Notes: a model not told the origin generated them from the letters alone. Positions 8,559-17,816 are shown, counted from the first letter of the stretch. The stretch: 51,504 nucleotides of DNA from Chloracidobacterium sp. UBA3360 (GCA_002360555.1 DEQS01000048.1:1-51504), one strand, 5' to 3'. Numbers and translations: made by a program.

Positions 8559-10952
8559 ATGTTTGAACGTTACACGGAGAGGTCACGGCGGGTGATCTTC
8601 TTCGCCCGGTACGAAGCTCTCCAATACGGTTCGCAAGTCATTGCTCCCGAGCATATTTTGCTCGGCCTTATGCGTGAGGACAAAACCCTGTCCGCCCGTT
8701 TTTTTCCGTTTCGCCATGCCCTGACCGTTGACAACATCCGCCGCGACGTCGAGGAGCGCATCGTTGTTAAAGGCCGCATCCCGCAATCGTCCGAGCTGCA
8801 TCTTTCCGCCGCCACCAAGCAAATTCTCTTTTACGCAAACGACGAGAGCCGTCAGCTAAAGAATCGCCACATCGGCCCTGAGCATCTGCTGCTGGGCATC
8901 GTCCGCGAAGAAAAGTCCGTTGCCGCCGAAATACTTTTTGGCTACGGGCTACGGCTGCAGGACGTTCGCGACGAGATGACACGTCAGAGCGGTATCCCAG
9001 GCGTGCTCGCGGCAAACAAAGAAAATTCAAAAACACCGGGCTTGCTCGAATTTACACGCGACCTAACCGTCGATGCTGCCGAGGGCCGTCTCGACCCGCT
9101 CGTCGGACGCGAAGAAGAGGTCCAGCGGATCATCGAGATACTCTGCCGCCGAACTAAGAATAATCCTGTCCTGATCGGCGAATCCGGCGTCGGCAAGACC
9201 GCCATTGTCGAGGGACTAGCCCAACGCATCGTCGATAAGAACGTCCCGACATTTCTCGAAAACAAACGCATCCTGTCGCTCGATCTTTCATTGGTCGTTG
9301 CCGGTACAAAATATCGCGGCCAGTTTGAGGAGCGTTTGAAAAAGATAATGGCCGAGCTGAAAGAGAGCGATGAAAACATTGTATTTATCGACGAGCTGCA
9401 CACGCTCGTCGGCGCGGGATCTGCCGAGGGCACGCTCGACGCGGCCAATATTTTGAAGCCCGCACTTTCGCGTGGTGACATTCAGTGTATTGGTGCGACG
9501 ACGCCGACCGAGTTTCGCAAGACCATCGAAAAAGACCGCGCACTCGAACGCCGCTTTCAGTCCGTCAAGATCGAACCCGCGACCGAGGTCGAGGCACTTG
9601 AGATCATCAACGGCATCGTCGAGCGGTACGAGGCGTTTCATCAGCTTCGCTACACCAAAGACGCTCTGCTCGCCGCCGTCACGCAATCGAACCGCTACAT
9701 CCCTGACCGCTTTTTGCCGGACAAGGCAATTGACGTACTCGATGAAGCCGGAGCACGCGCCAAACTGCGGTACCAACACGAAAATCGCGGAGAGCCTTCT
9801 TGGAAAGAGACTGTCGAAAACTGGAAACGCGCCGCCGCCAACGAGGATCAGTTGATCTCGTATGAACTGCGTTCGCTGGAAGATTCGTTCTTTGCCGTCG
9901 AGGTTACCAAAGATGATGTTGATGAGGTGATCGCACGCTGGACCGGCGTGCCGGTCTCGTCCGTCAAGCAAAAAGAAGCTGAGAAACTATTGACCATTGA
10001 GACTGCTCTGCACGAACGCATCGTCTCGCAGCGGCCCGCGATCTCGGCACTTGCAAGAGCTATTCGGCGTTCGCGTGCCGGACTCAAAAATCCGCATCGT
10101 CCCGTCGGTTCATTTCTTTTCCTTGGCCCCACGGGCGTCGGCAAGACCGAGGTCGCACGTTCGATCGCCGAATATCTGTTTGGTTCCGAACGCGCCCTGA
10201 TCCGCTTTGACATGAGCGAATTCATGGAAAAGCACTCGGTCTCGAAATTTATCGGCTCGCCTCCGGGCTATGTCGGCCACGAAGAAGGCGGCCAGCTTAC
10301 CGAAAAGCTCCGCCGCTCGCCTTACGCGGTCGTGCTGTTTGACGAGGTAGAAAAAGCACACCCCGATCTGTTCAATGTTTTGCTACAGGTTTTTGAAGAC
10401 GGTGTCCTGACCGACGCGATGGGACAGGCGGTCGATTGCAAACACGCGATCTTTATCATGACCTCAAATCTCGGCGCACGCGTTATACAAAAACGAGCGT
10501 CACTCGGTTTTCAAGGCGGCGCCGATTCCTCACGTGAACGGATGGAAGAACAGGTGATGTCGCAGGTCAAACAGACATTTGCCCCCGAATTTATCAACCG
10601 CCTCGACGAGATCATCATCTTTGACGAACTGCTCGACGAGGATCTGCTCCGGATCATCGACTTGCAAGTCGCAAAGTTAAATGTTGTGACCGCCGGCCGT
10701 GATCTAAAGATCCAATTGACCGACGAAGCCAAAAAATGGCTGATCGAAAAAACCTGTGCCGACCGCAGCTATGGCGCCCGACCACTAAAACGAGCCCTGC
10801 AAAAACACGTCGAGGACGAGCTTTCCGAAGCGCTGATCCAAGGCCATGTCACCGACGAAAGCACGGTCGAGATCTATCCCGATGGCGCCAAACTCGCCTT
10901 TCGCGAGATCCGCGCCAAAAAGACGGAGAAGGAACTAACGCAAAAGGCTTGA
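8559..10952 (+). CDS. clpC: ClpC-type AAA+ unfoldase
   Basis: A 797-aa Clp/Hsp100 ATPase. Domains in order: double Clp-N repeat (about 1-145), first AAA+ module (Walker A GESGVGKT near 206, Walker B IVFIDELHTL), a short middle domain (about 410-460), second AAA+ module (Walker A GPTGVGKT near 523, Walker B VVLFDEVEKAH) and a C-terminal D2 domain. An LGF tripeptide near residue 648 sits where ClpP-binding loops occur, so it probably feeds ClpP. ATG 8559 (MFERYTERSRRVIFFARYEA) is the family start; an upstream TTG (8514) lies inside the -10 box and is unlikely. No mcsA, mcsB or ctsR lies nearby. It ends two bases from convergent arsC. Confidence 0.95.
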   Translation: MFERYTERSRRVIFFARYEALQYGSQVIAPEHILLGLMREDKTLSARFFPFRHALTVDNIRRDVEERIVVKGRIPQSSELHLSAATKQILFYANDESRQLKNRHIGPEHLLLGIVREEKSVAAEILFGYGLRLQDVRDEMTRQSGIPGVLAANKENSKTPGLLEFTRDLTVDAAEGRLDPLVGREEEVQRIIEILCRRTKNNPVLIGESGVGKTAIVEGLAQRIVDKNVPTFLENKRILSLDLSLVVAGTKYRGQFEERLKKIMAELKESDENIVFIDELHTLVGAGSAEGTLDAANILKPALSRGDIQCIGATTPTEFRKTIEKDRALERRFQSVKIEPATEVEALEIINGIVERYEAFHQLRYTKDALLAAVTQSNRYIPDRFLPDKAIDVLDEAGARAKLRYQHENRGEPSWKETVENWKRAAANEDQLISYELRSLEDSFFAVEVTKDDVDEVIARWTGVPVSSVKQKEAEKLLTIETALHERIVSQRPAISALARAIRRSRAGLKNPHRPVGSFLFLGPTGVGKTEVARSIAEYLFGSERALIRFDMSEFMEKHSVSKFIGSPPGYVGHEEGGQLTEKLRRSPYAVVLFDEVEKAHPDLFNVLLQVFEDGVLTDAMGQAVDCKHAIFIMTSNLGARVIQKRASLGFQGGADSSRERMEEQVMSQVKQTFAPEFINRLDEIIIFDELLDEDLLRIIDLQVAKLNVVTAGRDLKIQLTDEAKKWLIEKTCADRSYGARPLKRALQKHVEDELSEALIQGHVTDESTVEIYPDGAKLAFREIRAKKTEKELTQKA

Positions 10953-10954
10953 GA

Positions 10955-11371
10955 TCAGTGAGAGCGGATAAACTCTTTTATTTTAATAATTAGCTGGTCG
11001 CGTATTTTACGAAATGCGGCCAGCTTTTCTTCTTCTGTGCCATCAACCTCCGCCGGATCTTCTAGACTCCAGTGTGTGCGTTGAGCCTTCCCGTGAAAGG
11101 CGGGACAGGTTTGATTGGCGTTGTCGCATACAGTGATGATGTGGTCGAAAGCGGTCCCCAGAAATTCATCGAGGCATTTTGATCGATGACCGGTGATGTC
11201 GATACCGATCTCAGCCATTGCAGCGATCGCCTGCGGGCGGACAAAACTCGCGACCGTTCCGGCGGACTCGACCGCAAACCCATCACCACCCATCGACCGC
11301 AACAAACCCTCCGCCATCTGGCTCCGGGCTGAGTTGCCTGTGCAGAGTATTAAAACGCGTTCTTTTTTCAT
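10955..11371 (-). CDS. arsC: Thioredoxin-coupled arsenate reductase
   Basis: A 138-aa low-molecular-weight phosphatase-fold enzyme reducing arsenate to arsenite. The P-loop CTGNSARSQ holds nucleophile Cys10; Cys82 and Cys89 (VCDNANQTCP) match the redox relay of the thioredoxin-dependent S. aureus-type ArsC. ATG 11371 has a GGAGG site nine bases upstream and is preferred over a longer frame starting at 11422. It starts four bases after the acr3 stop, so it is the last gene of the ars operon and supplies arsenite to Acr3. Confidence 0.96.
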   Translation of the reverse strand: MKKERVLILCTGNSARSQMAEGLLRSMGGDGFAVESAGTVASFVRPQAIAAMAEIGIDITGHRSKCLDEFLGTAFDHIITVCDNANQTCPAFHGKAQRTHWSLEDPAEVDGTEEEKLAAFRKIRDQLIIKIKEFIRSH

Positions 11372-11375
11372 AGCC

Positions 11376-12437
11376 TTAAACCTCCGCAGTAAAATAGCGT
11401 TTTTGAAAAAATAGCGCGACATTGACCAGACCGATCAACACCGGCACCTCGACGAGCGGTCCGATCACGGCTGCGAATGCCGCGCCGGAATTTATGCCAA
11501 ATATCGCGACCGCGACGGCAATGGCTAATTCAAAATTGTTGCTCGCGGCGGTGAACGAAAGGGTTGCCGTTTTAGAATAATCCGCCCCCGCTTTCTTACC
11601 CATGTAAAAACTGACGAGAAACATCACCACAAAATAGATCAGCAGCGGGATCGCGATCCGGACGACATCCAGCGGCAAGTGCACGATCAGATTCCCTTTC
11701 AGGCTAAACATCACAAAGATCGTAAACAACAAAGCGATGAGCGTTAGCGGGCTGATACGCGGGATAAATTTGTCGTGATACCAGTCTTTCCCCTTGGCCC
11801 GAACTAGCACAAACCGCGTCAACATACCGGCGATAAACGGAATGCCGAGATAGATAAAAACGCTCTGTGCGATCTGCCAAATACTGACATCGACGGCAAT
11901 ACCTTTGAGCCCAAAATACGGCGGCAGTACGGTGATAAACAGCCACGCGTACGCACTGTAAAATAGCACTTGAAAGACGCTGTTAAATGCGACGAGTCCC
12001 GCGGCGTATTCGGTATCGCCCTTTGCTAACTCATTCCAAACGATGACCATCGCGATACAGCGGGCGAGCCCTATCATGATCAGTCCAGCCATATATTCCG
12101 GCTGATCACGCAGGAAAACTATCGCCAGCGCAAACATCAAAATTGGTCCGATGACCCAATTTTGCAAAAGCGAAATACTTAGTATTTTTGTATTGCGAAA
12201 GACTTCGCCGAGATTTTCATAGCGAACCTTGGCGAGCGGTGGATACATCATTAGGATCAGGCCGAGCGCGATCGGGACGTTCGTCGTCCCGACATTAAAC
12301 CGGTTGATCACGCCCTCGACGCCCGGATACAAATATCCGGTCACAACGCCGAAAAACATCGCGGCGAATATCCACAATGTTAGGAATCTGTCGAGAAACG
12401 ACAGGCGTTTCACGGGATTGCAGTTGTTAGCCGACAT
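11376..12437 (-). CDS. acr3: Arsenite efflux permease Acr3
   Basis: A 353-aa membrane protein with about ten hydrophobic segments, of the BART superfamily. It exports arsenite using the proton motive force. The conserved Cys127 in GLARCIAMVIVWNELAKGD matches the essential transmembrane Cys of characterised Acr3 proteins. ATG 12437 (MSANNCNPVKRLSFLDRF) overlaps the upstream small gene by 11 bases, implying coupling; a TTG at 12515 gives an implausible tail. No strong ribosome-binding site is visible, consistent with translation coupled to the overlapping gene. Confidence 0.95.
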   Translation of the reverse strand: MSANNCNPVKRLSFLDRFLTLWIFAAMFFGVVTGYLYPGVEGVINRFNVGTTNVPIALGLILMMYPPLAKVRYENLGEVFRNTKILSISLLQNWVIGPILMFALAIVFLRDQPEYMAGLIMIGLARCIAMVIVWNELAKGDTEYAAGLVAFNSVFQVLFYSAYAWLFITVLPPYFGLKGIAVDVSIWQIAQSVFIYLGIPFIAGMLTRFVLVRAKGKDWYHDKFIPRISPLTLIALLFTIFVMFSLKGNLIVHLPLDVVRIAIPLLIYFVVMFLVSFYMGKKAGADYSKTATLSFTAASNNFELAIAVAVAIFGINSGAAFAAVIGPLVEVPVLIGLVNVALFFQKRYFTAEV

Positions 12438-12636
12438 AGTTTGTTGAAATGACGTCTTCGCAGCAATAGGTGCTGGTCTCGTATTTGCCTGTATTTTTGT
12501 CGAATCTTGCGACAAAAACCTCCCAATCAGTTTCGAAAAGCCCGCCGCCGCTCTGGCCTTTGGACTCGCAACCGCCTAGTATCCGGCGGCAGACCTTATC
12601 GAAACTTGGTGAATGAAAATCTTCTCTCAACTTCAT
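12427..12636 (-). CDS. Small Cys-containing protein of the ars operon
   Basis: A 69-aa hydrophilic protein with four cysteines: Cys16, Cys23 and the adjacent pair Cys58-Cys59 (STYCCED). I do not recognise a named family. It starts five bases after the ArsI-like stop codon and overlaps acr3 by 11 bases, so it is firmly inside the operon. The WEVFVARFD segment echoes the WEVFVVLQD segment of the neighbouring dioxygenase, and both proteins carry a vicinal CC pair. A role in binding trivalent arsenic or passing it to Acr3 is an inference from context. ATG 12636 is chosen over an upstream TTG (12651), which overlaps the previous gene. Confidence 0.75.
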   Translation of the reverse strand: MKLREDFHSPSFDKVCRRILGGCESKGQSGGGLFETDWEVFVARFDKNTGKYETSTYCCEDVISTNYVG

Positions 12637-12641
12637 AATGA

Positions 12642-13127
12642 TCAGCAGCAAGATGTCGCAACTTCTTGTTTTTTGCCATCAATGTTTGTAAAGGTTGGCA
12701 CACAGCAAGTCTTTTGGGCCGCATTCTGCGTCTCTTCCGATAAATTATCTTGCAGAACTACAAAGACTTCCCATTCATTTCCGTCGGGGTCGTTGACCCA
12801 AGCCTTGTCTTGCAGAGCGTAGCAGCATGTCGTCTGCATTTCCTCACGCGGAACGAGCCCTTGGCTCTGCCAACGTGACTTCATTGCGTTTACGTCATCG
12901 CTGCTCGCGACCTGTATCCCGAGATGCGACAAAGCCCCTTTACCGTCAAACGCCACCTGATTGAGCGTCAGGTTTAGCGGCGGATTTGCTACGTCAAATT
13001 TTGCGTACCCGGTTCGGACCTTGCTCGGGTCGATGCCGAGCATCCGCTGATAAAAATCGATGCTGCGGGTGACGTCTTTCACGTTTAGAGCAAGATGAGC
13101 TTTGAGTGTATTGATCTGGTTTTCCAT
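12642..13127 (-). CDS. arsI: ArsI/CadI-type VOC dioxygenase (organoarsenical C-As lyase candidate)
   Basis: A 161-aa vicinal-oxygen-chelate fold protein. Candidate Fe(II) ligands are His11, His68 and Glu120, with spacing close to that described for ArsI, and Cys101-Cys102 (QTTCCYALQ) matches the paired cysteines that bind trivalent methylarsenical substrate. Two further CC pairs (141-142 and 160-161) sit in a C-terminal tail. ArsI splits the carbon-arsenic bond; the related CadI proteins are metal-induced with unclear activity, so the substrate is inferred. ATG 13127 has a GGAGG site six bases upstream. First gene of the operon, facing the arsR operators. Confidence 0.88.
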   Translation of the reverse strand: MENQINTLKAHLALNVKDVTRSIDFYQRMLGIDPSKVRTGYAKFDVANPPLNLTLNQVAFDGKGALSHLGIQVASSDDVNAMKSRWQSQGLVPREEMQTTCCYALQDKAWVNDPDGNEWEVFVVLQDNLSEETQNAAQKTCCVPTFTNIDGKKQEVATSCC

Positions 13128-13146
13128 AAATGCCTCCGTTATTTAT

Positions 13147-13209
13147 AATTATGTTTTGCCATAATTGTATTCAGATTATCACGAATAACAATTATGTCAA
13201 GCCATAATT
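13147..13209. promoter_or_regulatory. Twin ArsR operators between arsI and arsR
   Basis: Two identical dyads, AATTATG-N6-CATAATT, at 13147-13166 and 13190-13209. Each has perfect 7-base half-sites and a 6-base spacer ending in GC, and the two centres are 43 bases apart (about four helical turns). They lie between the divergent arsI and arsR genes, where an ArsR-type repressor would block both promoters. The second dyad covers a possible upstream arsR start codon (13194), which argues for the later start. Confidence 0.88.
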
Positions 13210-13232
13210 ATGATTATGGTAGAATATTTACT

Positions 13233-13622
13233 ATGGCCGCCAAAGACGCGTTTAATGCTGAGTTGTTTTTTTCGTCGCTCGCCGACAGGACGCGGCTGCG
13301 GATCTTAAATCTGCTGCGTGACGGCGAGGTATGCGTATGCTTTTTTGCGGGGACGCTCGAGACAAATAACCCCAAGGTTTCGCGTCATTTGGCCTATCTC
13401 AAGCGGGCCTCGCTCGTCACGGCCCGCCGCGATGGCAAATGGATGCATTACTCGCTAAACCGCCCAACAGACGAAAACGCTGCGTCTGTTTTTGACGCGA
13501 CGATGAAGATGCTCGAGAGTGACGAAGAAATGAAAACCGACCGCAAACGCCTGTCGGAATTTTGCTGCGCCCCCGATGCGCCGGTAATGATTCGCGGCCG
13601 CGCGAAAACTGAACAGAGATAA
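13233..13622 (+). CDS. arsR: ArsR-family metalloregulator
   Basis: A 129-aa winged-helix repressor. Helix-turn-helix: NNPKVSRHLAYLKRASLV. The classic metal-binding motif appears as GEVCVCFFAG (ELCVCD-like) before the recognition helix, and a further CC pair occurs in the C-terminal SEFCCAPD segment. Trivalent arsenic binding would release the repressor from the operators. ATG 13233 (MAAKDAFNAELFF) is preferred because an upstream ATG at 13194 lies inside the operator; the longer version would be 142 aa. Divergent from the ars operon. Confidence 0.93.
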   Translation: MAAKDAFNAELFFSSLADRTRLRILNLLRDGEVCVCFFAGTLETNNPKVSRHLAYLKRASLVTARRDGKWMHYSLNRPTDENAASVFDATMKMLESDEEMKTDRKRLSEFCCAPDAPVMIRGRAKTEQR

Positions 13623-13667
13623 TTACCCCCTCGCCCGACAAATAGGCGCTAAATCGGCGCGCCGAGG

Positions 13668-13697
13668 TTCGCAGTTAGGCCAATTTCCCTGTATAAT
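13668..13697 (+). promoter_or_regulatory. Candidate sigma-70 promoter before bamA
   Basis: TTCGCA (13668-13673), an 18-base spacer and a perfect TATAAT (13692-13697) in the 264-bp gap between arsR and bamA. The transcript would have a leader of roughly 180 bases. No riboswitch or small gene was recognised in that leader. Confidence 0.45.
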
Positions 13698-13886
13698 TCG
13701 TAAGTTTGCTGGATAAGTGCCAAAAGGCAACCTGTGGCCCTTGCGCAGAATCAAACAGGCAAGTTAAATCTGACGTTGTAATGCCGTTTTTGTTGCTTTA
13801 TTCTATTAGTTCACATTGATGACAACGGCGAACCAAAAGCTTTTCGGAGCTTTTTAATTTGCACACAGTAAGGAAGTTCCCGGTTT

Positions 13887-16800
13887 ATGTATAATCTTCG
13901 CGCACTCGGATTTGTAGTACTCGTCTTGGCATTTGCGGCATTTCCCGCCCTTGCCGCAACAGACGAAAGTGCGAAAAACAAAACAGGTACGGGGACGGCC
14001 GCTGCCGCCCAACAGGTAGTTGAGACGGTCGACATCCAGGGCAACCGCCGTCTGCGTGACGAAGATCTGCTCTATTACATTAAAACTCGCTCCGGCGACG
14101 TTTATGATCCTGCTGCTCTCGAACGCGACCTAAAAGAACTTCTTTCGCTCAACTTTTTCGATAAAACCGCGACACGCGTTCTTACGGAGGACGGGATCCG
14201 AGGCGGCGTTAACGTCATATTTGAGGTCAAAGAGCTGCCGATCATACGCGATCTGCAATTCAAAGGGTCGAAGATGATACCCGAATCGGACATCCTCAAA
14301 GAATTTCGCGAAAAACGCGTCGGAATCTCAAAAGAATCTGTCTATGATCCTGTAAAAGCTCGTAACGCGACTCGCATATTACGTGAAATGCTCGCGTCTA
14401 AGGGCTATCCAAATGCGACAGTCACCGTCAAGGAAGAAGAAGTTTCGGCCACATCGATCGCCGTTACGTTTGACGTACAACAGGGCAACCGTTCACGCAT
14501 CGTCGAGATCGACTTTGACGGTAATCAAAAGTTTAAGGACGGAGAGCTGCGTGACGCACTGCTCCTAGTCAAAAAGACCGGACTGATCGCGAGGGTCAAG
14601 GGAATGGACATCCTCGACTTACGCAAACTGCAATACGATCTGCAAAAAAATGTCCGGGCGTACATGTTTTCAAAGGGTTATTTTCAGGCACGTATCGGCG
14701 ACCCTGTGGTCGTTGGGCTTGGGTATAAACGCACGGGCTTTCCACTCCTCAAAAGTCTTCCGATCCCGATCCTCGGTTCAAATGACGACACGTTGAAGAT
14801 AATCGTGCCCGTCACCGAAGGCAAAATATTTCGTGTCGGGGAGCTTAAGGTCGAGGGAAATTCGATCTTTTCCGAACAGCAGATCCTTGGCTACGTCGGC
14901 CTCCAAAAAGGTGAGATCGCTGACGGCAAACGCCTACAAGATGCAGTTTATGAGGATCTAAAAAAGGTCTATGGTTCGCAGGGTTTTGTTCAGTACAACG
15001 CCGAGTTTGAACCGGTATTCAAAGAAAGCACAACGAACCCGGGTGAGGGCATTGTTGATATTACTCTAACTATCGACGAGGGCAAGCAGTTTAGTCTACG
15101 CAGGTTGGAATTTACCGGCAACACATTTACCAGGGACAAGGTGATGCGTCGTGAGTTCTTGCTCAACGAAGGCGATATCTACAATCAAAACTATCTTGAA
15201 ATATCCGTTGCCCGACTAAATCAAACGCAGTATTTCGACCCGATCGACAAAGATCAGGATGTAGAGATCCGCACTGACGAAGAAAAAGGCGACGTTGACC
15301 TGATCGTAAAGGTTAAGGAAAAAGGCCGTCAGCAGATATCGTTTAACGGTGGGATTTCTGGCATCGGCGGATCGTTTTTTGGCCTCGAATACTCGACAAA
15401 CAACCTTGCCGGCCGCGGTGAGATCTTGTCTTTCAATGTCGGTGCAGGTAATCGTCAGCAGAATTTGCAGTTCACATATCAGCAACCGTATTTTCGTAAC
15501 CGTCCGATATCTTTAGGCTTTTCTGTCTTTATTAGCAAATATAAGTTCTTTGGCGAAGGGACGTATCTCACGCAAAACCAAGACGTCCTAAACGATCTCT
15601 ACAATCCGAATGGAACGGTTGTGACCGATCAAGCAAACCTTTTTACACAAAAGACTTACGGAGCCAATGTTTTTGCGACCGCTCCACTCTCTGAGTTGTT
15701 TTTTAAAAAGCGTCGGTTCACACAATTTTCGCGAGTTGGTCTTACCTATCAACTCTCGGCGACGAGCATCGAAGATCCTGAGATAAATTCGTCCGCTGAT
15801 CCTGCAGCGACGATCCCGGTCATTTACAGACAACCTAATATCATTACCAGCCAAATCACGGCCACATTTGTCTATGATACGCGTCAGCCCGCCGCGAATG
15901 GCATCGACACCCTGAGCGGTAAATCGATATCGGCCTCTATGGCATTTGCGGGGCTTGGAGGCGATGTCCGGACCTATCAGCCGACAATACAGTATTCGCA
16001 ATTTATCCCGGTCAGGAACAGAAAATCCAAAAATCCTCACGTGTTTGCGTTTCGCATACAGGCGGGTACGATCGGAGCATGGTCTGTAACAGACAAGATC
16101 CAAAATGCCAATTCGATCGCATACATTGGTGGCGTGCCTGCATACTCGCGTTATTTTCTTGGCAGTGAAAATGACATTCGCGGGTATGAGGGACGATCGA
16201 TCAGTCCTGTTGCTCCATTTGATACCTACGTTACCAGCCGCAATGTCGTAGTTGCAATAAATGCGTCAGGCACCGCTAATCAGAATCACGGCCTTGACCC
16301 AAGAGATCGAGATGAGATCAAAACGATCGGTGAGGTGACAGGTGCGTCCGGATCAAATCCAGCACTGTTTTCTAAAAACTATAGGTTTATAGGCGGGGAT
16401 ACGCAGTTACTTGGAAATTTTGAGTATCGCATACCTCTATTCGGCCCGGCAGGTATGGCTTTCTTTGCAGATATTGGAACAGTTTTCAACCTTCGCAAAG
16501 CAGGCACTCAAACTATCAATAGCGAATTTCTGCCAGATGATACCTTTTTAGGCCCCGGACGATTGACCGCACTCGGACTTATAAACACGCCTGTTCTTGA
16601 GAGCAGTTTTGGCAGTATTCTTTATTATCGCGGCCGAGTGATGACGAAGACCGATTATATTAATGAGTTTTGTCGCGGCAATCGCTTTGGCTGCCCGACG
16701 AGCCTTTCACCACAAGTGCAGGCACTATATTTGCGCGGTGAGGTCCAGCAAAATTCATTGTTAAAGGTCGACGAATCACAATTTAGTAAATTCACGAATA

Positions 16801-16976
16801 TTAAATCCAGCATCGGGGTAGAGTTTAGAGTTCAAGTGCCGATCGTCAATGTGCCCTTTCGCGTTTTTTATTACTATAACCCAATGGCAAAGATCGGATT
16901 TACCCAAGAACTGCCAGGCATATATTTGCCGGGTAAGAGTCACGGATTCAGGTTCACCGTAGGCCGAACGTTTTAG
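13887..16976 (+). CDS. bamA: BamA/Omp85 outer membrane protein insertase
   Basis: A 1029-aa protein that folds beta-barrel proteins into the outer membrane. It has a signal peptide (about 1-23, ending ALA), then five POTRA repeats (about 43-115, 117-197, 203-312, 315-398 and 402-478) and a 16-strand barrel ending in an aromatic residue (VGRTF). The L6 hairpin motif appears as IRGY (VRGF in E. coli) near residue 768. It is longer than E. coli BamA (810 aa): POTRA3 has an insertion (GYKRTGFPLL region) and the barrel has long loops. It heads a cluster with skp, fabZ and lpxA, as in many diderms. Confidence 0.95.
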   Translation: MYNLRALGFVVLVLAFAAFPALAATDESAKNKTGTGTAAAAQQVVETVDIQGNRRLRDEDLLYYIKTRSGDVYDPAALERDLKELLSLNFFDKTATRVLTEDGIRGGVNVIFEVKELPIIRDLQFKGSKMIPESDILKEFREKRVGISKESVYDPVKARNATRILREMLASKGYPNATVTVKEEEVSATSIAVTFDVQQGNRSRIVEIDFDGNQKFKDGELRDALLLVKKTGLIARVKGMDILDLRKLQYDLQKNVRAYMFSKGYFQARIGDPVVVGLGYKRTGFPLLKSLPIPILGSNDDTLKIIVPVTEGKIFRVGELKVEGNSIFSEQQILGYVGLQKGEIADGKRLQDAVYEDLKKVYGSQGFVQYNAEFEPVFKESTTNPGEGIVDITLTIDEGKQFSLRRLEFTGNTFTRDKVMRREFLLNEGDIYNQNYLEISVARLNQTQYFDPIDKDQDVEIRTDEEKGDVDLIVKVKEKGRQQISFNGGISGIGGSFFGLEYSTNNLAGRGEILSFNVGAGNRQQNLQFTYQQPYFRNRPISLGFSVFISKYKFFGEGTYLTQNQDVLNDLYNPNGTVVTDQANLFTQKTYGANVFATAPLSELFFKKRRFTQFSRVGLTYQLSATSIEDPEINSSADPAATIPVIYRQPNIITSQITATFVYDTRQPAANGIDTLSGKSISASMAFAGLGGDVRTYQPTIQYSQFIPVRNRKSKNPHVFAFRIQAGTIGAWSVTDKIQNANSIAYIGGVPAYSRYFLGSENDIRGYEGRSISPVAPFDTYVTSRNVVVAINASGTANQNHGLDPRDRDEIKTIGEVTGASGSNPALFSKNYRFIGGDTQLLGNFEYRIPLFGPAGMAFFADIGTVFNLRKAGTQTINSEFLPDDTFLGPGRLTALGLINTPVLESSFGSILYYRGRVMTKTDYINEFCRGNRFGCPTSLSPQVQALYLRGEVQQNSLLKVDESQFSKFTNIKSSIGVEFRVQVPIVNVPFRVFYYYNPMAKIGFTQELPGIYLPGKSHGFRFTVGRTF

Positions 16977-17133
16977 GCCGATAAGAAAATTGACTTTGAA
17001 TAACCTTTTATTTACTATTGCCTTTCTTTTTTGAAACGCTAAGCAACACTTTACGTAAAATTAGGTTCAAAGCATTGTATAGATATTGAGGGCGGCAGAC
17101 GCCCGCCGATAAGTTAAGGAGTTTTACACGATA

Positions 17134-17724
17134 ATGAAGAAATTTAATCTACTTGCCGTTAGCTTTATTTTTGCGACGGTTTTCGCAATGTCGACCTTTG
17201 CCCAGACCGGAACCGGCAAGATCGGTTGGATAGACACAGGTATGTTTGCTGACGAAAAAGAAGGCGTCACAAAATACCTCACTGCCCTCAAGAATCTCCA
17301 GACCGAGATGAAACCACGTCTTACCGAGCTGCAAACACTTGATACAAGGATCAAGACGATCGCGGATGAGCTGCAAAAAATGCAGGCAAACCCAAATGTT
17401 CCAGTCGACCCAAAGGCTGGCCAGGCAAAGCAAGACGAAGGCCTGCGTCTGCAGCGTGAGCTCGAATTCAAGAAAAAAGAGTACGATGCAGCGTTAGCAA
17501 AACGTGGCGGAGAGGTCCTCGGCCCGATCCAGGCCGATATATTTAAGGCGATCCAAGCTTTTGCGAAAAAGAATGGGTATACCGCCATATTAGACATCTC
17601 GGCGTTGGCAAACGAAAATCTCAACGCCATACTCGCTCTTGATGAAACGGCGAATATTACTAAGGCGTTTATTACCTCGTATAATACCGCCGGACCGACA
17701 GCGTCGACGGGTACGCCAAAATAA
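17134..17724 (+). CDS. skp: OmpH/Skp-family periplasmic chaperone
   Basis: A 196-aa secreted protein: signal peptide (1-23, ending TFAQ), then a start typical of the family (GKIGWIDTGMF) and a long charged coiled coil (about 45-125) that would form the tentacles of a trimer. It carries unfolded outer membrane proteins toward BamA. It follows bamA by 157 bp and has an AAGGAG site upstream. The C-terminal tail is Ala/Thr/Gly-rich and probably disordered. Confidence 0.9.
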   Translation: MKKFNLLAVSFIFATVFAMSTFAQTGTGKIGWIDTGMFADEKEGVTKYLTALKNLQTEMKPRLTELQTLDTRIKTIADELQKMQANPNVPVDPKAGQAKQDEGLRLQRELEFKKKEYDAALAKRGGEVLGPIQADIFKAIQAFAKKNGYTAILDISALANENLNAILALDETANITKAFITSYNTAGPTASTGTPK

Positions 17725-17756
17725 CAGGCTGACAATTAAACTTAACCTAAGTCATT

Positions 17757-17787
17757 AGCCGGTGAAATTGCGTTTTGCCGGCTTTTG
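17757..17787 (+). terminator. Weak hairpin with T run after skp
   Basis: AGCCGG (17757-17762) pairs with CCGGCT (17778-17783), followed by TTTT. The stem is short and the loop is 15 bases, so termination would be partial, letting some transcripts continue into fabZ. Confidence 0.4.
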
Positions 17788-17816
17788 GCTTATATGTTTT
17801 CTTTATCGATCAAATT

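Noticed and set aside
9288..9971. A 227-codon open frame antisense to clpC
   Set aside because: It mirrors the codon pattern of ClpC on the other strand, has no ribosome-binding site and no recognisable domain.
13194..13232. Upstream ATG extending arsR by 13 codons
   Set aside because: It lies within the second ArsR operator, so it is unlikely to be translated.
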